NCBI GenBank assembly: GCA_030737835.1
Contig: CM060847.1
Span: 11,236,704-11,300,703, forward strand
DNA from: Acorus gramineus
Lineage: Eukaryota; Streptophyta; Magnoliopsida; Acorales; Acoraceae
Length of the DNA: 64,000 nucleotides
Direction: 5' to 3'
Positions 27,008 through 41,100 of this stretch are shown in pieces. The position numbers and the translations under genes were made by a program. The notes below the pieces were generated by a model. It made no database searches and was not told the origin of the DNA. It worked only from the letters and a program-made list of their open reading frames with translations. Numbering within the stretch: the stretch's first letter is position 1; every line of letters starts with the position of its first letter.

Positions 27008-27564
27008 TAGGTCTGTCAACGGGTCACTAGTTAGAGATCAGATAAAAAACATAAATACATAATCTGAAGGACCCAACAATCAAAACGGGTCGGGTCTGGG
27101 TCTACCCCGACCCGATTCTATGACCCGTTAGACCCGATTGACCCCACCCAAATACTATGTGATTTTTTTATATTTATGATTCAACCTAACACTCATGATT
27201 CAACAAAATATTTATAACTAAATATTGAATAATCATTTAAAATTTTAAACATTTAAAATATTTTTACAACCTTTTGACTTTACGTAAAAACATAATAATC
27301 TAAACTGTATTTCAAATGTTCCCTCATAAAATATTAAAAAATTAAAATAATGAAGAATTATTTATAATACACTAGACTCTATTAAAAAGAAAAAAAATGA
27401 AGTTATTGTACGCTCTTAAAAAGTTCATCAACCCCTCTTTGTCTGGCATGAGTTTGTTAATGACCCGATCTGATCTGAAACCCGATATGGATCCGATCCG
27501 AAGAATCCGACAATTAAACCAATCAGGTCCGGATTCACCACGACCCGACCCCGTGAGAGGCCTA
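27008..27564. mobile_element. hAT-like MITE with perfect 8-bp target duplication
   Basis: The left terminus is taggtctgtcaacgggtc; the right terminus, reverse complemented, is taggcctctcacggggtc. The 8 bases cttgggag flank it at 27000-27007 and 27565-27572, the hAT signature. Subterminal gacccga and gggtcgg repeats crowd both ends, as transposase-binding arrays do. It is 557 bp with no transposase ORF. Confidence 0.8.
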
Positions 27565-27572
27565 CTTGGGAG

Positions 27573-27589
27573 CCCCCCCCCCCCCCCCC
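27573..27589. repeat. Poly-C run
   Basis: About 17 consecutive C directly after the right target duplication of the hAT-like MITE. The length is prone to sequencing error. Confidence 0.8.
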
Positions 27590-28249
27590 ACCTTGATTTT
27601 AATACTTGCAAGATGTAGGAATAAAATGATGCACATTTTTATCGGGCTAGAATTTAGTCTATAATTTGATTTGTACTGGTTTAAGGTCTCGTTTAACAAA
27701 TATTTTTTTGGCGATTCTAAAAGCTAAAAGCGGTTATCAAATAAATAAACTTACATGCAGATCAAGTATTTGATTTTGTCAAATGAATGTATCTCAAAAT
27801 CTGTGTTTCATAAAATAGTCAAAATCATTACATCTTCAAAAATAGTGTATGAATAACTAACGCTAAAAGTTTCTTTTTAAATTGTGTTTCCAAACACACT
27901 CTTCTACCTAGTACTGAAACTTAATTGTCACCGTGTACAACTGTGTATAACATTGTTTTTTTCCCATAACAATATTTTGTATGGGATTTTAAAATAAGAA
28001 CTTTTCACATGATCATTTGACAAGGATATCATTATATTCTCTCTTTTATATCTTAATACAAAATAAAATTATCATGAAAAATATTTTATACAAAGCAAAC
28101 AATGTTAAATGTTGTCACTTGAGGGTCTCTTTTAGTAATTATAAAATTATGATATGATTATTAAATATTTATGAAATTAATCACGTTTTCCAAACAATAA
28201 ATAGTCATATGACTAATCAAACCAAGTTGTCATTTATAAATTTTTATAA

Positions 28250-28455
28250 GGCTCCGTTTGATTCATGTTATTCTGTGATAGATTTTAATTTCATTTAAGA
28301 TGATGAGGAAAATATGTAAAATCCACTGTTTGATTAGTGATAATTTTTATGGTAATTGTGGGTCCTACTGGATTTAAAATTAAAGTACGTTGAAAAGTAG
28401 AGTGGAATCAAATTCTCACCAATTTTTTGTGGTAATCTCAAAATCCACCAGGATT
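28250..28455. mobile_element. MITE-like repeat, inverted partner of 26510-26718
   Basis: It starts ggctccgtttgattcatg and shares the block around gattttaatttcat with the reverse complement of the 26.6-kb copy. Confidence 0.5.
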
Positions 28456-28632
28456 TATAAATTAGAAGATTATTCTACATTTTACTAATTAATTAAATTA
28501 CTTTATACGTCTCTTCTATAATAAAACGCCTCCTCCTTTTTTTTCCTTTCTTATTGGATGGTTTATTCCCTCTACAAGATTTAGAACCTCCATCGAATAT
28601 CAGGTTTAATTTGATTACATATGATTTTCTTA

Positions 28633-29153
28633 GGGAAAATTAATTAGGGGTTCATATGGTCACCCGTCTATTATTTTTAAGTTTCTAGAATTTTTCAAAT
28701 TTTTTTTAGGTCTCTGAGGTAGTGAAAAATTATCTTTAGATCTCTCAAGTCGGATGTTGTTTAAAAATACAAAAAATGCCCTCTGTCCAATTATTTTAGT
28801 ACACTATTAGCACTTTCCCCAGTACATTATTAAGTATCTCTTGTAAATTGTTAATATTCCCTAGTATATTGTTAACATTCGCATAAAATGTCCTCCGCTA
28901 AATTATTTTGGTACACTGTAAACACTCTCCAGTATATTGTTAAGTATCTTCAGTACACTGGTAACACTTCCGGGTATATTGTTAACATTTGCATAATTGA
29001 TTGAGGGCATTTTCGATATTTTTAAACAACATCTAGTTGGAGGGACCTAAAAATAAATTTTCAACATCCTAGGGACCTGAAAAAAACTTAAAAATTCATA
29101 GAGATTTTAAAATAATAGATGAGTAATCACAGTGACCCCTAATTAATTTTTCC
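28633..29153. mobile_element. Fold-back MITE, arms about 150 bp, 9-bp target duplication
   Basis: The left arm opens gggaaaattaattaggggt and the right arm closes with acccctaattaatttttcc. Pairing continues inward through the block tgttgtttaaaaata. Flanking 9-mers at 28624-28632 (attttctta) and 29154-29162 (attttttta) differ at one base. The loop holds a degenerate tandem of agtatattgttaa-type units. Confidence 0.75.
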
Positions 29154-29864
29154 ATTTTTTTAAGGGAGAAATGTAGATAACCCCATGCAATCTACGCTAT
29201 ATCCACATAACGGGGTTGGGATAAGGAAATAATTAGGTTAAATTACATGTTATTCCATATGGCATAAGAAAAAAAAATAAAGCATTGACAATTGTTCGTA
29301 TTTTTTTTAAAAAAATAGAGATATTTTGTTCTAGGTAAAAGGTAGAACAAATTTTATCTTTATTTTTTAACCTCATTTTATAAAACATGGACAACTTTTA
29401 TTACTATCATTTCCAAAAAAACAAAAATAAAAAATTACATGAAACTAAAACTAACAGTATTAATTCCCCATTAATAGAAAAAGTAGACTTGATATTTTTT
29501 TAATTTTTTTTTAAATTATCCCATATTTTAGATCATGTGATCCAAATACAAAGTTGATGATAAAAACACAAAAAATAGGGATAATAAAATGCATTGTCAA
29601 ATGTAAATTTGGATAAAAATAATAATTTTTTCATCCTTATAAATTAGACTAACTTATCATAAATATTTTAAATCATGTGATTCAAATACAAAATTGAAAA
29701 TAAAAACATAAAAGATAGAGATAACAAAATACATTGTTGAATAAAAATATCATATATTTTTATCCCTGTAAATTAAACTAACTTATCCTAAATATAGATA
29801 CTTTTATCAAACCAAGCCAAGAATAAGAAGAGAAGCCAACGAAACCCGCCCAAAAGAAGCGAAT
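29154..29864. other. AT-rich stretch upstream of the SRP54 copy
   Basis: No ORF. Two loosely similar AT-rich blocks occur at about 29480-29640 and 29650-29790, sharing atcatgtgatccaaatac and atcatgtgattcaaatac. Confidence 0.5.
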
Positions 29865-30084
29865 ACGGTGTTGGCGGCGGAGCTGGGCGGGCCGCGCCCT
29901 TCAGCGCATGAACAACGCGCCAACCGTCGACGAGAAGGTCCTCGGTGAGCTCATAAACGAGATCGCCCTCCTCCAGGCCGACGTCGATTTCAAGGTCGTC
30001 GCCGACATGAGATCCAACATCAAGAAGATCGTCAACCTCGCCGCAGGCCACAACAAGCGCAGGATCATACAGCAGGTTATTACC

Positions 30085-30500
30085 CCCCGGACCAGTCTCT
30101 GCGATCTCTTGTTGGGTTGTTCTTTTGGTTGGAAATGTAATGTTTGGTCGTGAAAGTAATTCAAGACTGCTTCTTTTGGTTTGAATTAATTGTGGGTCGT
30201 GAAAATTTATGCTTATTCTTAGTTCAACATTGATTCTTTGGACTGAATTGTGCTTCGTGTAATTGAAATTTATGTTTTTTTTTTTTAAATTATGATTGCT
30301 TCTTTTGATTGAAATGTTTGGTCGTGAAAGTAATTCAAGATTGCTTCTTTTGGTTTCAATGAATTGTGGGTCACGGAAATTTATGCTTTTTTTTTTTATA
30401 AAAAAATGCTTCTTTTGAATTTTGATTGAAATGAATTATGGGTCATGAATTTTTTTTATTATTTTTCATTCAACATTGCCTCTATTGACTGAAATGAATT
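30085..30500. repeat. Degenerate tandem repeats in intron 1 of the SRP54 copy
   Basis: Units built around ttgcttcttttggtttgaat and gaattgtgggtcgtgaaa recur about five times with drift. The exact period is irregular. Confidence 0.6.
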
Positions 30501-31376
30501 ATGTGCCGCAAATGGATTACAGAATGGGTAGCTTTGGATTATGGCAGTCATGGGTACCATGGATAATAAAGGTTCTATTTTGAATCATCATGTTTTGTTT
30601 GTACATCGGTTTTTGGTTTTAGTTTAAATATTTTGGAAATTTTTCCATGTATATTTTTATGCTGACATGGTAATTATTATGTGTGTTTTGTTTTTAGAAG
30701 TTTCAGAATTTGTCATTTTTGAATTGGATATTGTGCTTGTTTTAACAACAGGACCTCTAAAATGAGATTATGAAGCTCATCTCTCATAGCATATCATAAA
30801 GTAGGAAATTGAAATGTAAAAGCGGATGCTAATTATTGTCGGAACAAACGGGAGAAGACATGAAAGAAATACATGTAGTAGTTGTTGGAAAATCAAATAG
30901 CAAGAAGTAAATGTATAGGGATAAAGTGGTGGTGGGGGGGGGGCGAGTTAAGGAGTTTATAAAATAGAAGAGGATCTTCTTTGAAAATTGCAAAGTAAAC
31001 AAGATATAATGAATCTTCTTAAGTGGCAAACTGGCAATCTTACCAATATTACATCCCTAAAATGAGTCGGAGTAAATAAATTACGATTATTGCTTGGTAA
31101 TCCATTTGAGAATGAGACAATAATGATACCTTGCAATTTGGTTTATCGTATTGTATGTAATCTTTGCATAATGATATTTTTATGCAATCACATATCCAAA
31201 AAAAAAAGTTTTATGCGATTTTGTTTGTCTCTTTCATTTATGGCATGAATGAGCGTTCAGATACCTCTCAATTGGCCTTGGACTAGAATGAGTCATCTAT
31301 TATATCACAATCCCACCACATATCTAAGGTGTTGATTCATGTTGTTCTAGACATAGTTAGCCTCCTTTTTTTATAG

Positions 31377-31484
<108 letters not shown>

Positions 31485-32443
31485 TGAGCAGGATGTGGTG
31501 ATTCTTAATTAATTCACAGTATAAGCCCTAAGTTACTCTGCTACTTTTGTCTTAACATTCATCCTTTAAATTTTATTTGCTGGGGTTGCATGTCATATGA
31601 ATCCAGTCCACGTATAGTTTTGTATGATCTTCAATGTATTTTATGTTTGTGTACATTTTAAATTGTGGCTATTGACCTAAGATTGATGTGAATTCAGAAA
31701 CTTCATAGGGCATCTGTTCTACAAGTTTACTAGGATATTAATTTTTCATCAGATTATAAAGTTGTATGATAGGATTCAAAAGGAGAGAAGGCACTTGATA
31801 GTCTCTGAAGTAATCATACATAAATTCAATTCAAATTTTTTATAGTTGGATCTGCCTTATAGCACCAAATAATACATCAAACTACACATTAGAATTTTCC
31901 ACGGGTTTGAGAGGCTAAAATTATTAAGCAGACTTTCAACTGATTTGAATTTTAATTATTGCAAATAGGTGAAGGATCCGAGCTTTGGATACTTTGGTTA
32001 ACTAGTCAATTTGTATGTGATACGCAATAAAATTTATATTTAATTGTTGGAATTTAAAATATGGTATGTAGGACATAGTCAAAAAGAAAATTTCCAAACA
32101 AGATTTGATTATTTCTGAGCATGACTGGGTTGTGCCACATGTAATGGTGGTTTGATATAAATTTTTTATGGGCACCTTTCACTGGAATTCTTCCTGAACG
32201 GGCTGTACATTGTTGGCCATTCTATTCAAAATACTATACCTGATTCCTCATAAGGACTAAAAGGTCCAAGCGGAGTAGATTTTAATGAATTATTTCATGA
32301 AATCTGCTTTATGATATTTGCCTAATTTTACGGCATTAATGTGCCTTTTTTATATATCTTCTTCTGTATCCTAGAATAATTTTTTTCCATTCCTCAAATG
32401 GGCTTTGATATTTTGTTTGTTTATCTTTCTTACAAATTTCTAG

Positions 32444-32617
<174 letters not shown>

Positions 32618-32618
32618 T

Positions 32619-33204
32619 GACATTCTTGGTTTATACTGGTTTCGTGGAGTCAGATCCTTATTATGTGGCTTTTACTGTGGTTGTTGGAATTATGTCTCGA
32701 TCCGATGTATCACATCGGATGGCCATGATTAAACCATATTAGGTTGGGCACCTAATAAGTAGAATATTATTTAAGATTTGATCTTAATTAATATTTAAAG
32801 TGGATCTCCTAAAATAGGAAACAATATTTGTTTGTTAATTAGGAGAGTGAATATCTCCTAATTAATGGAAACAATATTTGTTTGTTAATTGGGAGATTAC
32901 TTGGGGATGAAGTTATTTAGCTCTATAAATATCTTCTAGGGTTTCATGGCAAGACAAGGCAATGTATACAATGTAGAGATCCTAAGGGAAGGTTGAGAGG
33001 GTTCTAAGAGAGGGTAACTCTATGAGAGAGTTTGTGAGTCTCTTAATGTATCTCAACTATCAAAGTGGATTCTCTGTTTTTTGCCCCGTGGATGTAGGCC
33101 TAGGCCGAACCACGTATATCTTGTGTTCTTCGTGTGTTGTGACATTCTTGGTTTATACTGGTTTCGTGGAGTCAGATCCTTATTATGTGGCTTTTACTGT
33201 GGTT
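32619..33204. repeat. 64-bp perfect direct repeat flanking a 458-bp LTR-like segment
   Basis: Bases 32619-32682 and 33141-33204 are identical. Between them, starting tgttggaatt at 32682, lies sequence with a TATA-like ctctataaatatc and, near its end, cgaaccacgtatatcttgtg, the 3' motif of plant Copia-type LTRs. A degenerate tandem of aaacaatatttgtttgttaa occurs inside. A 64-bp duplication is far longer than a retroviral-type target site. Confidence 0.7.
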
Positions 33205-34168
33205 CTCGCCACGGGCTCCAGAAAACTCAAGGTGCTCCATACATGAAATGGTTATCAATTTTTCAAATTATTATGTTAATTGGTATGGCAATCCAAATCA
33301 TTTATTGATGTTGAAACTGGATGTATATTAGCTGTTCAATTATATGATTGCATCTTTTTTTTTGTGCCTTTTCATTTCTCGCCTTTTCTTTAGCAGGATC
33401 TTATATGGGATTCTGTTTAAGCAGTTTGAATTTTTGAACTTTGGATCTATAACTTTTTTTTATCCAATGAATAGAAGTGGTAGAGTTCCTATCTGTTTTC
33501 AAAGAAAAAAAAAGCTTAATTGAAAGTGTATGAGGTGTGGTCCTAATGTTTAGTAAGATAATTCATCCAAGTGGCTTTTCTTCAAAAGCAAAATTTGATA
33601 ATGAAACTCAACCAGCAAGACTATGAACACCAGAGTTAATTTTGCTTTGGTTTCAGCTTTGCCCATTTCTTTCATGTTTGTGCATGTAAAGAAAATAGCT
33701 TGCTATTAATATAAACATATCGATAGTTTCTGATTGCAGTGAATGCTCATTTCTTAATTTAGATAATCATTGCTGTGAAATTGTCTACTGAAGTTACTTC
33801 ACTAGATTTTCTAGTTTTTTGGTGCTTCTTATAAATAATTGTTGTTAGTACCACAATAAATCTTATTCTAGTTGTGCATGCTTTTAGAAAGGTGTAAAAA
33901 AAATTCTCATGTATTTGTTTCCCATTTGTTAAGAAAATGCGTCTCGAGTTTCTTTTCCCATTTTTGTTTTTAGGAAGGCCTGCCACATTAACATAATATG
34001 GTGGGTTTCCCATTTTTTCCCTTGCAATATAATTGTGTCCTGGTTTCTTTAACTGCCAAGAGAATGTAACTTGGTTTCAGGTTATGTTGACTCAAATTTC
34101 TTGTGTATACGATTATCAGAAGCTCTTATTTATTTTAATATAAGATGTAACGTACATGTAGCGTCTGA

Positions 34169-34579
<411 letters not shown>

Positions 34580-34626
34580 TAAGTGTTAAAACAGGTAGTT
34601 TTTCTCTTTCTCGATAATTTTGCAAG

Positions 34627-34627
<1 letters not shown>

Positions 34628-34658
<31 letters not shown>
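34628..34658. repeat. (TA)n microsatellite in an SRP54-copy intron
   Basis: About 15 TA units shortly after the exon ending at 34578. Confidence 0.9.
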
Positions 34659-34661
<3 letters not shown>

Positions 34662-34885
34662 GATGCATTAGTTGATTGCTTGACTGTGATTGGTTCATAC
34701 ACAATGCTTGGTTTATTGGAAAATTTTACATATTATATCAATTTAGAATTTTGTCTACTAGTGCACCCGAATAATGCCTTTCCAGAGTTTTTTAGATATT
34801 TATTTATTTATATATATTTTTTGCATGATGATGGAAAAAAGATGGCTTTTGCTTGACTTCCGTATTGCCTGCCAAATTCTATTGT

Positions 34886-35432
<547 letters not shown>

Positions 35433-37284
35433 TAGTGTAGTTCTTATATGTATATATAAACCAATCAATTGTGTTTCAATAACTATTATGTTTGTAATTT
35501 CCCCCTTAGGTATGGGTGATTGGTCAGGATTTATGGATAAAATTCATGAAGTTCTTCCTATGGATCAACAGCCTGAGCTTCTGCAGAAGCTTTCTGAAGG
35601 GAACTTCTCTCTCCGGATTATGTATGAACAATTTCAAAACATACTTAAGATAAGACCTATTGGTCAGGTTTGTTATCTATCTCTTCTCCCATTGGTTTTT
35701 TTTTTCTTTTCATGTAACATGGTTGCTTGTCTTTTCATATTGTTCCCTTATCTGTTTTAAGGACGCTTTTTGCATGTCATCCCCCAGTATAATTTATACA
35801 ATTATTATGATATCTCTTTTAAAGCTTACTACCACTATACTCGGGTATATCTGTTATGTTACTATCATTCCCCATTACTGTCTCTGTCACCAAAGAAAAA
35901 CTTACTGTTGCTACTATTACTAGTTCATTGATCTTCTTTATGCATGTTTGAGTTTCACTTTGGGTGCATTGAGGTGGCACTACATATTAAAGTAACTACG
36001 TTTAAAACTTTGAAATTATGGTCAAAACTTACAGTTATCAAAGGAGCTTGTTTATCAAATGGTTGCACTTTTACCAAGTACATGATTTCTAGACCTATAT
36101 GCCTGGATAATGGTATGTACAGGTACACAAATTTATATGGTGTTAAAACTTGACCACAGAGTCTTGATGCACGCTTCATTTTGTAAGGAAGCATATAGGA
36201 CGTAAATTGCTTACCATGATAATGAACTCTTTAATTAATTGCATAGTTGGATCCATAAATTAGACTCTAAATGCTATGACAACAGTCTATATTCTATTGA
36301 ATTTTTTGTTGATTCCCTTGGAGTGAAACATATGCTTATATCTTGTAGAGTAGGTGCTTTTTTATGTTATAAAATAATGTATAGTTCCCCTAAGTTCAAA
36401 GTTAAGGCCTGTTTGTATGCAGGTTTTCTCCATGATACCAGGATTCAGTGCGGAATTGATGCAAAAGGGTCATGAGAAGGAAAGTCAGGCCAGGATCAAG
36501 CGTTTCATGACAATGATGGATTCGATGACAAATGATGGTACTACTAGTTATCATCTTATCTTATTACATGTGCTCTTACATAAACTAAAAAGTAAACTTA
36601 AATAATTCTTTTCCTTTCCCTCCAAATCATCCTAATTCATTCTCTTCCTATTATCGCAGAGTTGGATAGCACTAACCCAAAGATCATGACTGAGTCACGG
36701 ATCATGCGGATCGCATGTGGCTCAGGCCGTCATGTGGTAGAAATTGTGGAGATGCTGGAAGAATACAAGCGGTTCGCCAAGATCTGGAGCAATTTGAAGG
36801 GGCTCAAGATACCAAAGAAGGGCGAGATGAGCGCACTGTCACGAAACATGAACACCCAACACATGAGCAAAGTGTTACCTCCCCAGATGCTGAAACAGAT
36901 AGGCGACATGGGCGGTCTACAGAACCTGATGAAGCAGATGGGCTCCAGAGACATGATGAGTGGGATGTTTGGAGATGGTGGTGACAGATAGTAGTGTTTC
37001 GTTTCATTCATATTGACGTGATCTTTGAAGTTGATTATCTGTGCTTGAAAAATGATCATTCCATGTTTAAGGTGAGGCACAGATGCATGAGAGGTATGGC
37101 TTGCACTGTAGAGCTTTTTCAAGGCCTTTGATGCAAAGCAGGGCCTTTGTATGATGTTCTCTTACATGTAATTAGAGGTTCGATTTCAGTTCATTCTATA
37201 ATTTTATTTATGTGAAGATTGATGATAGGAATCTCATCTCATGGACTCTGCAAACATTAAGGCTTCGGTGGGAACTAATTTTCA

Positions 37285-37788
37285 AGGATCAAAGACATCT
37301 ATATCCTTGCAAACTTGGATAATCTTATATAAGCCTTTGTGAAAGTTAGGGCAGACACATGAGTGCCTGAATACTCACAAATATCTAATTATCAGTTTTA
37401 GGTTAAAATTTCATTCAAATTTAACAAAATATTTTATTATTATGGAATTGTGTAGACAATATAGTCTCCATAAATAATCATAAAAACAATATAGTCCATG
37501 CAAAGATCAAATTATCATTGTAAGATTTTTTTATGTTTCTTCATTTTCATTGAGATATATGTTTGAAAATTGTTAAAATTGTGATAATAATTTAATCATT
37601 TTATGGTTATAGGTTAAGATTAAGTAGGGTAGGTTGGATTATGATTAATTTTTGTTGAAACCAGTGATGCATATGGGTTTTTGTGAGTTTTGAAGGACTT
37701 ATACGTTTGCCTTAATTTTGATACCTCAATTTTGATAAGGATTATATAAGATTATCCATGTTTGTGAGGACTTAGATATCTTTAACCC
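37285..37788. mobile_element. Decayed copy of the 50976-51831 fold-back family
   Basis: The left part carries aaagacatct, then blocks resembling gacagacgtacgagtccctg and attgtgtagacattgaagtc of the 51-kb element. The right part carries tatgggttttt and ends in tatctttaaccc. It is much eroded and lies just past the SRP54-copy 3' end. Confidence 0.6.
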
Positions 37789-38112
37789 AATTTTCAAAAG
37801 AGCGCTGATCCACTCTCTTCATTTTATAGCCGAAAGGATCCCAGCGACAGTGTAGTATATATTATGAAACCATTATTATTTATTTTTATTTTTTTATAGT
37901 TATATAAATCAACATCAAATTGTCTATTTTCTAGTTCACACGTGGGACATGAGATCCAACAAGGATGCATAATTACACAAGGCATAGTGCAAGGCCCTTA
38001 CAAAACATTGAAAACAATAACCAATGAATGAAACAATACTCCTGTAGATTACAGAACAAATCACTCATCATTTATCCAATACAAAACTGGATGGTTTTTC
38101 ACTGCAATAAAA

Positions 38113-41100
38113 TCAGGGAAGGTGTTCTTTGTTCAAGGCCTTCAGCCATTGCAAGATTACTATAGCTCCTTTTTCCCAAGAACAATCTAACATCATATCG
38201 TGGGCGACGCCTTCCACGCAAACAGGTTGAACACCATAGAATTCAGCTGTCTCTCTGAGCCCTTCAGCATCCTGTAATACAGTTTTATTATAGGCTTCCA
38301 AGAATGGCAAATATATAGTGCAGTTGTTTAAATGAAAATTCTACCATTATATCAGTTGTTTTTGTTCGGAATCTTGTATGAGCGTGTGAAAGATGCTTGT
38401 GAGATTGTGTGACAGACACGAGATGCGTGTGAAAGTGTTAATTGAGATAATAAAATAAAATAAAATAAATAAATTGACATGAAAAGATATTCTAATTCAT
38501 TAACATAAATAAGGGTAGACTAGCAATTCTAGCTACTCTCCTAGACTTATTATCAAGGTGTAAACTAGTCAATCAAGGCAACTCTATCAGATTTTTTTAA
38601 TGACTAAACAAATGGCTTTTCTGGGCATTCAGGCCTCATCGAAACTTTATCCATCATCTATGATAGTGATGTCTGTCTATGTAACCTTCTACATTTTCTT
38701 TTGTGGTGATGCTGGAAATTGAAATTGAAATTGGACTGCTAGTTGATGTCCTGAATGTTGTATGATTTAATTGTTTCATTTAGAGTGCAAACTTATAAAA
38801 TACACTTAAAAATAAGCTGAACAAGGGAACTAATTATATGCAAGAATCCACCAGTACACTTACCACAATGAAATCATCACTCGCCCCCATTACAAGAATT
38901 TCTATAGAATCTCTTGGTATCGAAGCAACAGGCAGTGATGCATTAAGCTTCCTCAGATCAAACAGTGGAATCCTTGAACTATTTTTCATTAGCTCTTGAT
39001 ATCTGTAAGTGAAAAGGTAGTTACGTCACCAAACAAAATAATAAGAGAAGAAAACATCACCAAATAAAACTACATTTTAGAATAACTCTATATCCCATCA
39101 AAATGGGGTTGGTGGCTATGAAGAACTTGTCAAAGATATAAAAAAGATGGCTGTATGAGCAAATTGATGTCATTTTATGACAGGTTATCAATCCAATGAC
39201 ATCCCTCCATAGAAGATGAAGAAATCCGAGGAGGCCACTTCTGAGGGTGAGAGAAGGGAAAGTTATGTCAAGTCATGATATGTTCTTGGCAAGGATTGGA
39301 ATGCAGGTTAAACAAAAAAGCATAACATATGACACACAGTTCAAACTCAAATTAAGGAGCAACTAACTTTCATAGACTTATAATTTGTCTGTACTGCAAT
39401 CTGAATTCATCTCTGAAGCATTATTCATCTAAATATCAAAATTGGAACACAACACACTCTCCTTCCAATCATCCAAAGTGTTTGCATTTATTTGTAAGAG
39501 CCATTCATCTCTCATATTTGTGCTTATTTTATTCATTGTCACCTGCCTGTTATTAAAATGATAACTGTCTGCTGTATCGTGGGAGGCCATGAAGCTGTGA
39601 TGCATGGGCACAAATGTGAGAACCATAAGATACAACATGAAACCAGTCATAGGACATCAACCATCTCAGATGCTTAATCCAGCATGTAGGCAAGAAATGA
39701 GAGAACCTTGAAGAAAAGGCGTCTCCAATATTTGGCAACATTTTTGAGCTCACATATAGTAGTTGTTGTAAATTATAACAATAATCTTGGTTGACGACAA
39801 GTGTTGATTGAGGAGTATTGAAGGTACCAATGAACTTATATGCATCCATTTAAACTCCAAAACATATCAGAATTAAAACTTCAAATATGGAGAATAAGAG
39901 GAGATGGAATAATATTTTCATCTGTCTATAACTATTTTTGGCTGCATTGAGTAAATATCAAATCTGGGGTTTCAAAGTCCAAGCTTAACATTGATCAATG
40001 TTATCTTTATCAACCTGCCACTAGAAGGAAGCCTTCAGGAAGGTAACTAAAAATATGATTTAGAATAATGAAATAAAAAAATGTCATCAACAGTTCTTAT
40101 AAATACAACTAAAAGAAAAGAAGCATTACCTTTGGACCAGGTCATCATCCATTGTTGCCGAGAAGAACGTTTCTTTGCAGAGAGGCAATGAATTTGCAAA
40201 AGCTTTTGCAGCTAAGCTGAGTGTTACCTGGAAGGATTTCACTAATTAGGACACTCCTTGACAGTATAGATCTGAAAGTTTAAAGTTAATGCAATATATT
40301 CTCATTTTTGTATCTTAATTACCTGAAGTAGCATTGTGATCGTGAAATATAAAATCTTATGACACAATATATGCCACCAGCATTTTCTTTATGATGTACC
40401 CGTATGATACAACATACTTTAAAAAGTATTTTAATCACAAAAAAACTACTTCACAAAAGTAAAAATTAATAGCAGGAAGCCTAGTGAATGATTGGCAAAA
40501 ATGATACCAAAAACTTATTCAAAAGAGGTTCTCTTCTGAATGTGGAAAAGAAAATGTACCTTAATAGCAGCAATTGGCTTTGTCATGAGATACCTCCAAA
40601 CTAACCCACTGAAGAAGGCATTATTGACACGTCATAAAAGATGCCATTATTCAAGGAGGGAACCTAAAGCCTATGTCAATATATGTAACTGTGCATGCAG
40701 TCACCTGTTCCCCGAAGGAGGTGCAGAACAGATTAGCACAGCCCCTGAAAGAGTTGCATGTGTAAACATGCTCCCTGCATTAACAGATGCTTTGAATTTG
40801 TAAAGATATCAGAATAGAATGTGAAAAAACAAAACAAAACATAAAACAACAACCTGAAATTTGTCCTTAGTACTTTACTGCATGAGCATTTTGGAGGATC
40901 TGTGGTACTGGCAGCTATGTCATTGTTACATTGAAAAGAATATATAACAACAATTTGGAACTAATCTAAATAATAAAAGTTTGATTTATTAGCATGGCAT
41001 GATTGTGTAGCTTGTCCATCTTCCATCTATAGTATAAGTAAAATCTTAAATCATCAGTTCCATCACAGTTTCATACGAGGTTGTCTCTCAACACCAATAT

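Noticed and set aside
29788..30164. Minus-strand ORFs of 87 codons
   Set aside because: They are antisense to the first exon of the SRP54 copy; no domain.
33022..33308. Two overlapping plus-strand ORFs in the SRP54-copy intron
   Set aside because: They read through the LTR-like insert and the 64-bp repeat; no protein match.
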